A stretch of DNA of 64,000 nt from Millisia brevis NBRC 105863 (GTDB taxonomy: Bacteria; Actinomycetota; Actinomycetes; Mycobacteriales; Mycobacteriaceae). Position 1 is the first letter of the stretch. Every line of letters starts with the position of its first letter. Below the pieces are notes generated by a model. It was not told the DNA's origin. It did no database searches and worked only from the letters and a program-made list of their open reading frames with translations. The position numbers were made by a program, and so were the translations under genes. Of this stretch, positions 10,354-19,120 are shown piece by piece. The stretch lies in the NCBI RefSeq assembly GCF_001552615.1, contig NZ_BCRN01000003.1, forward strand, positions 186,001-250,000, given 5' to 3'.

Positions 10354-11670
10354 TCAGGGCAGCTTCGGTTGGATCTGGCTGGTGTAGATCTGCTCGATCT
10401 GGTTCGCCATATCGGCCAGAGCGCCTTCCACCTCGGCGTTCTGGAGGCCGATGCGCTCGTAGCCGGTGCCGATGATCTTGTCGCCACCCGGGATGAAGAC
10501 CCGTGCGTAGTCCTGCGGCTTGGTCTCCGGCAACTGGTCGATCGCGGTGCGGAAGTTCGGGTTCTGATCGAGGAAGCCGGTCATCGCCGCATCGTCGCGC
10601 GCCGCCTTGCGCACCGGCACGTATCCGACGTTCTGGGAGAAGTACACCGTGTTGTCGGTATTGGTGATGAAGTCGATGAACTTGAGCGCGTTGACCTTGC
10701 GCTCATCGGAGATTCGCGCCGGGATCGCGAGACCCGCCCCGCCGGTGGGGCATCCGGCGATTCCGTTCGGCGCCGGCAGGAAGGCGGTACCGAAGTCGAA
10801 GGTCGAGTTGCGGGTGATGCCGGACAGGTCGCCGGTCGAGGCGATCGTCGAGCCGATGATCCCCGCACTGAACTCCGCGGCGATGTCGTTGGAGATCTTG
10901 GCGTATCGCTTGTCGTGGATCGACTGCGAAAGGTAGCGGGCGGCCTCGACGGTATTAGGATCGGTGAACTTCAGGTCCCACTGGTCGGAGTAGGCGCCAC
11001 CGAAGGTCCAGTTCGGTCCCTGGAAGGTCCAGCCGAGGTAGCTCGTGCCGTTGCCCCAGCCGTGGGCCTGACGCCCGTCGCCGACGACGCCCTGCAGGCG
11101 CGGACCCCACTCGTCGAATTCCTGCCAGGACTGCGGACCACGATCGGGCAGTCCGGCCTGCGACCAGACCTGCTTGTTGTAGTAGAACAGCGGGGTCGAC
11201 CGCGCATAGGGCAGCGCCCAGGTCTGACCATTCCACCCGTAGTCGCCGATCAGCGAGTCGACGTAGGTCGAGCTGTCGACGCCGGCCTGCCCGAAGAGGT
11301 CGTCGAGCGGGGTGATCGCGCCGGTGAGCGCGAAGTTGAACCACCAGACGTCGCTGAGGATCATGATGTCGGGCAGATCGCCGCCGGACAGCGCGGCGTT
11401 GAACTTCTGCGCCGCCTCCTCGTAGTTCTTGCCCGCGTCGACCAGCTGCACCGTGATGTCCGGGTTGGCCGCCTGGAAGCGGGAGATCAGTTCGCGTTCC
11501 ACGTCGGCCGACTGACCGGGGTGATTCGACCAGAAGGACAGCTGGTTGGGATCGCCGCCCTGTGCGGCGCCGCCGGACCCGGATTCGGATCCCGCGCAGG
11601 CCGCCACGGTCAGGCCCGCGGCCACAACACCTGCGGCGGCGAGGAAGCTGCGACGTGAAAGGTTGGTCAT
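10354..11670 (-). CDS. ugpB: Glycerophosphodiester-binding lipoprotein of the Ugp importer
   Basis: A 438-residue extracytoplasmic solute-binding protein (MalE/UgpB class). The N-terminus TNLSRRSFLAAAG is a twin-arginine signal that runs into a lipobox (TVAAC), so it is probably Tat-exported and lipid-anchored. Long stretches (PYARSTPLFYYNK, GLPDRGPQSWQEFDEWGP, FQGPNWTFGGAYSD, CPTGGAGLAIPA) match what I remember of mycobacterial UgpB. The M. tuberculosis protein binds glycerophosphocholine, which would give choline and then betaine for the gbc/sox route 6 kb away. That link is inference. The ATG at 11670 has AGGAG eight bases upstream. Confidence 0.88.
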   Translation of the reverse strand: MTNLSRRSFLAAAGVVAAGLTVAACAGSESGSGGAAQGGDPNQLSFWSNHPGQSADVERELISRFQAANPDITVQLVDAGKNYEEAAQKFNAALSGGDLPDIMILSDVWWFNFALTGAITPLDDLFGQAGVDSSTYVDSLIGDYGWNGQTWALPYARSTPLFYYNKQVWSQAGLPDRGPQSWQEFDEWGPRLQGVVGDGRQAHGWGNGTSYLGWTFQGPNWTFGGAYSDQWDLKFTDPNTVEAARYLSQSIHDKRYAKISNDIAAEFSAGIIGSTIASTGDLSGITRNSTFDFGTAFLPAPNGIAGCPTGGAGLAIPARISDERKVNALKFIDFITNTDNTVYFSQNVGYVPVRKAARDDAAMTGFLDQNPNFRTAIDQLPETKPQDYARVFIPGGDKIIGTGYERIGLQNAEVEGALADMANQIEQIYTSQIQPKLP

Positions 11671-11713
11671 GACACCTACTCCTGGTGGTTGAAACAACGG
11701 TGCGCGGACACGG

Positions 11714-12646
11714 TCAACCCTTGACCGCGCCGGAGGTCAGGCCCTTGATCATTTGGCGTTGCAGCAACAGGAAGACGATCAACATCGGGAGCATCGTCAG
11801 CAGCGTCGCCGCCATCACCGGCCCCCAATTGGTCAGGCCGTCACTGTTCTGCAGCTGGGTCAGCCCGATCGGCAGGGTGGCGACCCGGTAGTCGTCGGCC
11901 ATCAGGAACGGCCAGAGGTATTCGTTCCATTCGTTGACCAGCGTGATGATGGCGAAGGCGACCATCGTCGGCACCGACATCGGCAGCACGACGCGGGTCA
12001 GCAGTCGGAAGTGGCCGGCGCCGTCCATCCGCGCGGCCTCGATGATCTCCGGCGGCAGCGACAGAAAGTGGTTGCGCATCAGGAACGTTCCGAAGGCCAC
12101 CCCCGCCAGCGGCAGGATGATGCCCAGAAAGGTGTTGCGCAGCCCGAGGGAGGCGATCAGCGAGTAGTTGGTGATCACGGTGATCTGATTCGGCACCATC
12201 AGCGCCGCGATGATCGCCAGGAAGACGACGTTCTTGAACGGGAAGCGTAGGAACACCAGCCCGTAGGCGCTCAGCACGCCGAGGCAGAACTTGATGGCGC
12301 CGAGGATGCCGGTGACGATGATCGAGTTGCGCAGGAAGGTCCAGAACGGCACGGAGCCGGTCGCTTCGGCGTAGTTCTCCGGTCGCCAGATGCCGGGCCA
12401 CCACACCGCCGGCTGCACGTAGATCTCCGAACGGTCCTTGAACGAGGCGACCAGGATCCAGAACAGCGGGACCGCGATGATCGCGACAACCACCGCCATG
12501 GCGAGGTAGCCGAACAGGTCGGCCAGGAATCTCCTGCGCTGCATGCTCATCGGCGGCCGCGTTTCGCGCGGCTTCGGCGCGGCGGAGGTCGCCGCCGGGG
12601 CGCTCGTGCCCGCCGCGGTCGGTGTCCGACGATCGGTATCGCTCAC
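11714..12646 (-). CDS. ugpE: Ugp ABC importer permease E
   Basis: A 310-residue MalG-type permease with about six membrane helices and the EAA loop (PPEIIEAARMDGAGHFRLLTRVVLPM) that docks on the ATPase. A Pro/Ala/Thr-rich stretch of about 45 residues precedes the first helix. I chose the GTG at 12646, whose GTGA overlaps the ugpA stop; an internal ATG start (MSMQRRRFL) would remove most of the N-terminal stretch. Partner of UgpA in the membrane; the pair carries the substrate handed over by UgpB. Confidence 0.88.
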   Translation of the reverse strand: MSDTDRRTPTAAGTSAPAATSAAPKPRETRPPMSMQRRRFLADLFGYLAMAVVVAIIAVPLFWILVASFKDRSEIYVQPAVWWPGIWRPENYAEATGSVPFWTFLRNSIIVTGILGAIKFCLGVLSAYGLVFLRFPFKNVVFLAIIAALMVPNQITVITNYSLIASLGLRNTFLGIILPLAGVAFGTFLMRNHFLSLPPEIIEAARMDGAGHFRLLTRVVLPMSVPTMVAFAIITLVNEWNEYLWPFLMADDYRVATLPIGLTQLQNSDGLTNWGPVMAATLLTMLPMLIVFLLLQRQMIKGLTSGAVKG

Positions 12647-13557
12647 GACTGCGACCGATCCATCATCCGCACCTGCAGCACGGTCACGATCAGCAGCGCG
12701 AGGAACATGATCGTCGCAACCGTGGCCCCGTAGCCGGCGCGGAAGTTGCCGAACGTCTCGTCGTAGACCTGGTAGACCATCGTGGTGGTGCCGATGCCGA
12801 GCGGGCCGCCGCGGGTCATCACGTTGATGATGTCGAAGACCTGAAGGGAGTTGAGCAACACGGTGATCGACAGGAAGAACGTCGTCGGTCTCAGCTGCGG
12901 GAGCAGCACCCTGCGGAAGTAGGTCCACCGGGAGGCGCCGTCGATGGCGGCCGCCTCGTCGAGATCGATCCGCCGGCCCTGCAGCGCCGCCAGGTAGATC
13001 ACGAAGGCGTAGCCGAGGTTCTTCCACACGTAGGTCACGGTGATCATGAACAGCGCCCAGCCGGGGCGTTGATAGAAGTCCGGCGCGACGATGCCGACGC
13101 GGGACAGCAGATCGTTGATCAGACCGAAGTTCGGGTCGAAGACGAACTGGAAGGCCACGCCGACGGCCGCGCCGGACAGGACGAAGGGGGCGAAGACGAT
13201 CGATCGGACCAGATTGCGCCCGCGCAGTTGCCGATCGAGCAGCAGGGCGAGCATCAGCCCGAGAACCATACTGCCGCAGACGGATACAACCGTGAAGATC
13301 AGCGTATTGGAGACGATGGTCCAGGAGTCCGGCCGCGTCAGCCATTCCCGGTAGTTGTTGAATCCGATGAAGGACGCGCCCGGTGCGGCGAGATTCCAGT
13401 CGAAGAACGACATCCGGACGTTCTCGATCAACGGCCGGTAGGTGAATACGCCCAGCAGAATCAGATTGGGGCCCACGAGCAGCAGGAACAACCCGTAGCT
13501 ACGCCACGGCCGCACCCCCGCCGTGGCGGGTTCGACCCGCTCGTTGACCACCGACAC
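12643..13557 (-). CDS. ugpA: Ugp ABC importer permease A
   Basis: A 304-residue MalF/UgpA-type permease with about six membrane helices. The EAA docking loop reads DLDEAAAIDGASRWTYFRRVLLPQL. First gene of the ugpAEBC operon. The start is taken as GTG at 13557; another GTG two codons later (13551) is equally possible because no clear Shine-Dalgarno sequence decides between them. About 200 bases of non-coding sequence separate it from the upstream nitroreductase-like gene, so a promoter is expected there, but I see no convincing -35/-10 pair. Confidence 0.88.
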   Translation of the reverse strand: MSVVNERVEPATAGVRPWRSYGLFLLLVGPNLILLGVFTYRPLIENVRMSFFDWNLAAPGASFIGFNNYREWLTRPDSWTIVSNTLIFTVVSVCGSMVLGLMLALLLDRQLRGRNLVRSIVFAPFVLSGAAVGVAFQFVFDPNFGLINDLLSRVGIVAPDFYQRPGWALFMITVTYVWKNLGYAFVIYLAALQGRRIDLDEAAAIDGASRWTYFRRVLLPQLRPTTFFLSITVLLNSLQVFDIINVMTRGGPLGIGTTTMVYQVYDETFGNFRAGYGATVATIMFLALLIVTVLQVRMMDRSQS

Positions 13558-13760
13558 GCGGGGAAGTGTTCCCCGCCCGGCGGGCCGCGGTCTGAACGTG
13601 CGGTGCAGCCGATGTGAACCGATGTCGACCCGTTGGGTTTTAGACCCCTATCGGGGACCCGGTTCGGGCGGCCTGCGGCTGTCGGGCGCCGCGCCGGGCG
13701 ATCGGCGCGCGGTCGGCACGCCGATCACCCGGGGCAGGTCGCCGCCCGGGTGGACGGGGG

Positions 13761-14180
13761 TCAGCCGCGCCGCAGCAGGAAGACCGGGATGGTGCGGTCG
13801 CCGGCCTTGACCTGGTAGTCGGCAAAGGCCGGAGAACGGTCGACGAACTGCTGCCAGCCGGCGTCGCGATCCGCGCCGGTGAGCTCGACCGCCGTGACCG
13901 GGGTCGAATCGATGGAATCGGCCGTCGGGTAATCCAGCGAGATGTCGGGGTGGGCGAGCAGGTTGTGGTACCAGGCGGGGTTGCTCGGGGCGCCGGCCGC
14001 GGAGGCGGCGATCAGCCAGCCGTCGTCGACCGGAATACCGGCAAGCGGGATGGTGCGCTGCGCGCCGCTCTTGGCGCCGATGCTGTGCACCAACACGAGG
14101 GAACGGCCGAAGCCCATGGTCTGCACGGTGCCGTTGTTGGCCCGAAACTCGTCGACGATCGTCGTATTGAAGTCACTCAT
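13761..14180 (-). CDS. Deazaflavin (F420)-dependent nitroreductase family protein
   Basis: A 139-residue protein of the Ddn/FDOR split-barrel family. Visible family segments are LVLVHSIGAKSGAQRTIPLAG near residues 28-49 and NPAWYHNLLAHPDISL around 67-83, typical of F420H2-binding members. These enzymes reduce quinones, nitroaromatics or other electrophiles with F420H2. The natural substrate here is unknown. It stands alone between the ugp operon and yceI. A family of this kind agrees with a mycobacterial-type host that makes F420. Confidence 0.85.
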   Translation of the reverse strand: MSDFNTTIVDEFRANNGTVQTMGFGRSLVLVHSIGAKSGAQRTIPLAGIPVDDGWLIAASAAGAPSNPAWYHNLLAHPDISLDYPTADSIDSTPVTAVELTGADRDAGWQQFVDRSPAFADYQVKAGDRTIPVFLLRRG

Positions 14181-14244
14181 GTGCTCAGCCTGCCCCGGGC
14201 GGAGTGCGAATGGGGAGAGGCAAATTCGGACAGAAAACGAGGAT

Positions 14245-14283
14245 GGGGAGCCTCGACGTCGGGTGATGACGCCGAGACTCCCC
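14245..14283 (-). terminator. Hairpin downstream of the YceI gene
   Basis: GGGGAGCCTCGACGTC (14245-14260) pairs with GACGCCGAGACTCCCC (14268-14283) with two mismatches and a seven-base loop. It lies between yceI and the nitroreductase gene and probably ends the yceI transcript. Confidence 0.55.
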
Positions 14284-14314
14284 GGATCGTGACGAACGGG
14301 ATCGACAGGGGCGG

Positions 14315-15001
14315 TCAGCTCTGGTCGAGCACCACCAGGAAGTCGACGGTGCCGGCGTTCTCGACGGTGACGAATCCGAGCGACGGCGGCTCGATGCCGT
14401 AGTCGGCGAAGGTGATGGGGATCGCCCCGGAGACCACCAGCTCCGATCCGCTGCGCAGGGCATCGGCCTGGACGGTGACCGGTTGGGTCTGCCCGGCCAA
14501 TTCGAGCGTGCCGGTCAGCGCGACCGTTCCGGAGGTCCCGTCGGTGGGCAGCGCGGACAGGTCGGCGGGCTCGGTGACGGTGAACGTCGCGGTCGGGTTG
14601 GCCGCCACGTCGAAGATGTTGTTCCGGAACTGGTTGTCCCGGCGGTCGGAGTCGGTGGTGATCGTCGCGGTCTGCACGACGATCGATCCGGCGGTGACCT
14701 GGTCGTCCGCGACGGTGACCGAGCCGGTCACGTCCGGGGTGGTGCCCACGACGGTGACGTCCGCACCGTTGAGCACCTCGTCGACGGTATAGCCGGCCGC
14801 GGTCGTATTCGCCCCGCCGCCCGGCACCACGGCCCAGTCACCGTTGATGTCCCCCTCGGCGGCGACGGCGCCCGAGGTATCCACGGTCGCAGCGGGAGCG
14901 GAGTCTTCGGCGATGTACTCGGCGTAGACCCGCGGCCCGAACCAGGCCAACAGTCCCACGACCACGACAACCGCCAGGCCTACGATCCATTTAGTTCGCA
15001 T
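14315..15001 (-). CDS. YceI-like domain protein, membrane anchored
   Basis: A 228-residue protein with one N-terminal membrane helix (about residues 5-22) and an extracytoplasmic YceI-type lipocalin-like barrel. The family pattern is clear in the DSDRRDNQFRNNIFDVAANPTATF segment and in the C-terminal ITFADYGIEPPSLGFVTVENAGTVDF strands. YceI barrels bind isoprenoid or other lipophilic chains, but the ligand here is unknown. Only a handful of bases precede the ATG before an A/T-rich stretch (ACTAATAGTAG), so a very short leader is possible. Not in an obvious operon. Confidence 0.8.
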   Translation of the reverse strand: MRTKWIVGLAVVVVVGLLAWFGPRVYAEYIAEDSAPAATVDTSGAVAAEGDINGDWAVVPGGGANTTAAGYTVDEVLNGADVTVVGTTPDVTGSVTVADDQVTAGSIVVQTATITTDSDRRDNQFRNNIFDVAANPTATFTVTEPADLSALPTDGTSGTVALTGTLELAGQTQPVTVQADALRSGSELVVSGAIPITFADYGIEPPSLGFVTVENAGTVDFLVVLDQS

Positions 15002-15147
15002 GTCAACTAATAGTAGTGGACCTTCCCCGGGAGAACCCCGGGAGCAGGCTCCGAATCGGCCGAACGAATCCCGACGAATCGCCCAACCCTACGAGCCCGC
15101 TCCCGGCGGCGCCACCCGAACGATCGGCCGCACTCCCCTCCCTCGCG

Positions 15148-15218
15148 GCGGACGTTCCCGGCGCGGACGTTCCCCTCCGCCCGGGGCGGATCTTCCACGG
15201 TCCGCGGGCGGACGTTCC
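15148..15218. repeat. Four-copy 11-base repeat GCGGACGTTCC after the acyl-CoA ligase stop
   Basis: GCGGACGTTCC occurs at 15148-15158, 15163-15173 and 15208-15218, with a variant GCGGATCTTCC at 15186-15196. The last copy abuts the ligase stop codon (15218-15220). The copies face the yceI upstream region. Nothing else is recognisable in the 216-base gap 15002-15217. Confidence 0.7.
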
Positions 15219-16783
15219 TAGTGCGCCGGCGTGTACTGCTCGCGCAGGAGCCGCTTGAGCAGCTTGCCGGTGGGGGTGCGCGGCAGTTGCTCGGCGAAGT
15301 CGATCCCGCGCGGGCACTTGTAGCCGGAGAGATTCTCGCGGCAGTACTCCAACAGGAGCTCTGCGCGCTCGGCGGTCGGCTCGAGTCCGGGCCGCAACTG
15401 CACGACGGCGTGCACCACCTGCCCGAGTTCCGGATGCGGGATGCCGAAGACCGCGGCGTCGAGCACGTCGGGCGAGCCGACCAGCACGTTCTCCGCCTCC
15501 TGCGGGTAGATATTGACCCCGCCGCTCAGCACGAGATCCGACCGCCGGTCGGACAGGTAGAGGTAGCCGTCAGCGTCGACGTAACCGAGGTCGCCGACCG
15601 TGGTCCAGCCCACGGAATTGTGGGCCTGCGCGGTCTTGTCCGGATCGTTGAGGTACTCGAACGCCGGTCCGTTCTGCGACCAGATCGTCCCGGTGGTCCC
15701 GACCGGCAGTTCGACACCCTCGTCGTCGAGGATGCGCGGGGTGCCCGCGACCGGCCTGCCCACCGAACCCGGATGCGCGAGCCATTCGTTCGCATCGAGC
15801 TCGGTGAACAGGTAGTTCTCGGTGGCCGAGTAGTACTCGCGCACGATCGGGCCCAGCCAGTCGATCAGCTCGCGCTTGACCTCGGCCGGACAGGGCGCCG
15901 CCGCGTGCACCAGGGTGCGCAGCGAGGAGAGGTCGTAGCCGCTTCGCTGCGCGGCGGGCAGCTTGAGGATGCGGATCATCATCGTCGGCACCATCTGGGT
16001 GAAGGTGATCCGATGGCGCTCGATCAGCCGCAGGGCCTGCGTCGCGTCGAAGGACTCCATCACCACCACCGTGCCGCCGTGCCGGTGAACCGTCATCGAC
16101 ACCCGCAGCGGAGCGGCGTGATAGAGCGGCGCCGGCGAGAGGTAGACGGTGTCGCGGTCGACTCCCCAGAGCTGATGGAACAGCGTCGTGAAGCCCGGGC
16201 CGGTGCCCAGCGGCGGGAGCGGCAGCGCGGCGACCACCCCCTTGGGGCGGCCGGTGGTGCCCGAGGAGTAGAGCAGGTCGGCGCCCTCGCACTCGACCGG
16301 CTCGACCTCGGGCGCCGTGCGCACCGCCTCCCCCAGCGATTCGAATCCACCGTCCGCGGCGGCCACCCCGGGCTCGGTGCCGGTGACCAGACGCACCGGC
16401 AGCCCGGACAGCCCCTCGACGGCGGCGACGGCCTGCGGCAGCATCGTCGGGCTGGTCACGAGGGCCGAGGCCCCGGAATCGCCCAGGATGTAGGCGATCT
16501 CGGCGGGGGTCAGGCGGGTGGACAGGGCGACGTAGCGCAGCCCGATCCGCTGGAAGGCCCAGGCGATCTGCAGGAAGTCGGCGCTGTTCTCCATCAGCAG
16601 CGCGGCGGTATCCCCGTGGCGCAGTCCGCGCGACCACAGCAGCCGGGCGATCCCCCGGGAGGTCTCGACCAGCTTGCCGTAGCCGATGGTCTCCCCGCTG
16701 CCGGCCATGACGATCGCGGGCCGGTCCGGGTCGGTCGCGGCGTGGGTATCCGGAAACAGCAGGGGCGCGTCGGGCCCGGTCAC
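15218..16783 (-). CDS. Acyl-CoA/AMP-forming ligase
   Basis: A 521-residue ANL-superfamily enzyme that would adenylate a carboxylic acid and transfer it to CoA. The phosphate loop YSSGTTGRPKG, the adenine-site YYSATE, the hinge region SDRRSDLVLSGGVNIYP and the C-terminal lysine in RTPTGKLLKR are all present, so it looks active. The acid is not predictable; the neighbouring MHS-type transporter suggests an imported organic acid. The GTG at 16783 overlaps the transporter stop by GTGA and has GGAG upstream. The frame is open further 5' inside the transporter gene, but that part is not homologous to ligases. Confidence 0.88.
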   Translation of the reverse strand: MTGPDAPLLFPDTHAATDPDRPAIVMAGSGETIGYGKLVETSRGIARLLWSRGLRHGDTAALLMENSADFLQIAWAFQRIGLRYVALSTRLTPAEIAYILGDSGASALVTSPTMLPQAVAAVEGLSGLPVRLVTGTEPGVAAADGGFESLGEAVRTAPEVEPVECEGADLLYSSGTTGRPKGVVAALPLPPLGTGPGFTTLFHQLWGVDRDTVYLSPAPLYHAAPLRVSMTVHRHGGTVVVMESFDATQALRLIERHRITFTQMVPTMMIRILKLPAAQRSGYDLSSLRTLVHAAAPCPAEVKRELIDWLGPIVREYYSATENYLFTELDANEWLAHPGSVGRPVAGTPRILDDEGVELPVGTTGTIWSQNGPAFEYLNDPDKTAQAHNSVGWTTVGDLGYVDADGYLYLSDRRSDLVLSGGVNIYPQEAENVLVGSPDVLDAAVFGIPHPELGQVVHAVVQLRPGLEPTAERAELLLEYCRENLSGYKCPRGIDFAEQLPRTPTGKLLKRLLREQYTPAH

Positions 16784-18174
16784 CGCTGCTCCCCGACCAC
16801 CACGGCGTCGGTGTCCACCGGGCCGACTTCGGGCTCGTCTCGGCCGGTGACGAAGTGGTCGACCGAGGAGTAGCGGCGGCGGATGATCCCCAGGCAGATC
16901 AGTCCGACGACGGTGGTCGCGGCCAGGGCCACGCCGACGCGCCACGCGTTGTCGGGATTGCCGTTGATCAGCGCGACCATCACCATCGGGGCGAAGCCGC
17001 CGATGATCGCCGAGATCTGGTAGCCGAGCGAGGCCCCGGAGAACCGCACCTCCGGCGGGAACAGCTCGGCGAACAGCTGCCCCTGGGTGCCGGTTTGCAT
17101 CGACATCGCGATCACGCCGACGATGACGGCCAGCGCGAAGGGCCACACATTGTCCGGGCCGGAGCTGCGGATCAGCAGCCACATCGGGATCGCCCAGAGT
17201 CCCATCGCGATCGTGCCGATGCCGAAGATCACCGTGCGTCCGTAGGTATCGGAGAGCCGGCCGAACAGCGGCACCAATGGGAGCATCAGTAGACAGCCGA
17301 GCAGGATGAACCCGAGGACCGCCGAGCGGGAAATGCCGAGGTAGGAGGTCACGAAGAGCACCGATCCGGTGATCATTGTGTAGAAGAAGACGATGCCGGG
17401 AGCGTTTGCGGCGGCGGCGAGCAGGATCACGCCGGGGTTCTTGCGGATCACCTGCAGGATCGGCGACCGCGGGACGCTCTTGCTCGCCTCGAGCTTCGCG
17501 TTGACCGCCTTGAACTCCGGGGTCTCCTCGAGGAAGCGGTGGATCACGAAGGCGATCGGCAGCATGACCAGGCTGATCCAGAACGGCACCCGCCAGCCCC
17601 AGGACAGGAACGTCTCCGAGGAGGCGATGCCGGTGGCGATCAGGAAGGCGACGTTGCCCAGCACGACGCCGATCGGCACGCCGAGCTGCGCGAAGCTGCC
17701 GTAGAAGCCGCGCCGGTGGGCGGGCGCCGACTCGGTCGCGATCAGGACCGCGCCACCCCACTGCGCGCCGACCGCCAGGCCCTGCATCAGCCGCAGGACG
17801 ACCAGCGCGGCGGGCGCGAGCCAGACGACCTGGGTATTGGGAACCAGGCCGATCAACGTGGTGGCGACGGCCATCAGCACGACCGCGCCGACCAGGACCG
17901 GCTTGCGGCCGTACCGGTCGCCGAGCTGTCCGGCGAGCACGCCGCCGACCGGGCGGGCGATGAAGCCGACCGCGACGGTGGCGAACGAGTTGAGGGCCGA
18001 GACGACCTCGTTGCCGGTGTTGAAGAAGGTCACGTTGAACACCAGCGCCGCGGCGGTGGCGTAGATGAAGAAGTCGTACCACTCGAGCGAGGTGGCTACG
18101 GCGGCGGCGATCGACGCACGCATCGGGCCGGAGCGACCCCCCGGCCGGGGTGTCGAGTCCGTGGTGCTGGTCAT
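16780..18174 (-). CDS. MFS transporter, metabolite:H+ symporter (MHS) type
   Basis: A 464-residue major facilitator protein with 12 predicted helices. SLEWYDFFIYATAAALVF at the start of helix 1 and GDRYGRKP between helices 2 and 3 are typical of MHS members such as ShiA, ProP and KgtP. The ATG at 18174 has GGAG five bases upstream; a 117-base upstream extension of the frame is unlikely. It is translationally coupled to the acyl-CoA ligase and divergent from the TetR regulator, so the three form a probable uptake-and-activation cassette for one carboxylic acid. Confidence 0.85.
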   Translation of the reverse strand: MTSTTDSTPRPGGRSGPMRASIAAAVATSLEWYDFFIYATAAALVFNVTFFNTGNEVVSALNSFATVAVGFIARPVGGVLAGQLGDRYGRKPVLVGAVVLMAVATTLIGLVPNTQVVWLAPAALVVLRLMQGLAVGAQWGGAVLIATESAPAHRRGFYGSFAQLGVPIGVVLGNVAFLIATGIASSETFLSWGWRVPFWISLVMLPIAFVIHRFLEETPEFKAVNAKLEASKSVPRSPILQVIRKNPGVILLAAAANAPGIVFFYTMITGSVLFVTSYLGISRSAVLGFILLGCLLMLPLVPLFGRLSDTYGRTVIFGIGTIAMGLWAIPMWLLIRSSGPDNVWPFALAVIVGVIAMSMQTGTQGQLFAELFPPEVRFSGASLGYQISAIIGGFAPMVMVALINGNPDNAWRVGVALAATTVVGLICLGIIRRRYSSVDHFVTGRDEPEVGPVDTDAVVVGEQR

Positions 18175-18293
18175 CGGGTCTCCTTCGACGCCCGGTCGGG
18201 GCGCGTGACGGCGCTCACCCAACCCCTGTGTCACGGAGCAACGGTGCAACGCATTGAGATGTTGAACACACCGTAAAGGCTCACTCCACAAAC

Positions 18294-18307
18294 AGTCAAT
18301 GCTGACT
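18294..18307. promoter_or_regulatory. Candidate TetR operator between the transporter and tetR
   Basis: AGTCA (18294-18298) and TGACT (18303-18307) form a five-base dyad across four bases, midway in the 252-base divergent gap 18175-18426. A TetR-family dimer could use such a site to control both directions. Five-base dyads are common by chance, so this is weak. Confidence 0.3.
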
Positions 18308-18426
18308 CTTTCGAATTCCTTCCCGTCGACTCCGAGGACCGGTTGGTTCCATTTACGCAGGCAGATGCGCTGCGTGCGCTACAGTGCGAAACAAGAGGTG
18401 ACTGTTACAGCCGAGGAGGTGGCCTC

Positions 18427-19104
18427 GTGGAGGGTTCACGCCCCGAGCAGACACGGCGCGAGCAGCGCACCGCGGACTCGCGGGCGCGCATCCTCGACGC
18501 CGCCACCCGCTGCCTGGTCGAGGACGGTTACGCCCGGACGACCACCCTGCGGATCCAGCAGGAGGCCGGGGTCTCCCGCGGCCGGTTGTTGCACCACTTC
18601 CCGTCCCGTGAGGCGCTGCTGGTGGCCGCCGCCGAGCACGTCGCGCTGCAGCGCATCCACTCGACGGTCGACCGCATCGAGCGGCCCGGCGCGGCCGGGG
18701 CGAGCCGGTCCGAGCAGATCCGGCACGTCATCCACGTGATGTGGCAGACCTTCCACGAACCGCACTTCTCCGCGGCCCTCGAGCTGTGGACGGCGGCGCG
18801 CACCAACACCGAGATCGCCGGAACCCTGCTGCCCGGCGAGCGGCTGCTCGGCGAGATCATCGACGCGACGATCACCCGGATGTGGGGGCCGGAGCTGTCC
18901 GCGCATCCGCGCTTCCCGATGCTGCGCGAACTGCTGATGACCAGCATGCGCGGCGCCGCCCTCGTCTACACCTTCCGGCCGCGCGATCCGGCGACCGATC
19001 CGCATCTGTCGATGTGGGTGGAGTTGACCCACACGCTGCTCGGCCTGGAACCCGACGCGGAGCCCGTCGCGGCGACGGCGGGAGCGGACGGCCACGCCGG
19101 CTGA
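18427..19104 (+). CDS. TetR/AcrR family transcriptional regulator
   Basis: A 225-residue regulator. The N-terminal helix-turn-helix runs through RILDAATRCLVEDGYARTTT, then IQQEAGVSRGRLLHHFPSREALL, the family signature. The remaining residues form the ligand domain, with no clue to its ligand. The GTG at 18427 was chosen because GAGGAGGT stands six bases upstream; the frame extends 28 codons further upstream without a ribosome site. Divergent from the MFS/ligase pair, which it probably represses. The ArsB-like permease follows 16 bases downstream on the same strand and may be co-transcribed. Confidence 0.85.
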   Translation: MEGSRPEQTRREQRTADSRARILDAATRCLVEDGYARTTTLRIQQEAGVSRGRLLHHFPSREALLVAAAEHVALQRIHSTVDRIERPGAAGASRSEQIRHVIHVMWQTFHEPHFSAALELWTAARTNTEIAGTLLPGERLLGEIIDATITRMWGPELSAHPRFPMLRELLMTSMRGAALVYTFRPRDPATDPHLSMWVELTHTLLGLEPDAEPVAATAGADGHAG

Positions 19105-19120
19105 CGCGTAGGTTGCCTCG

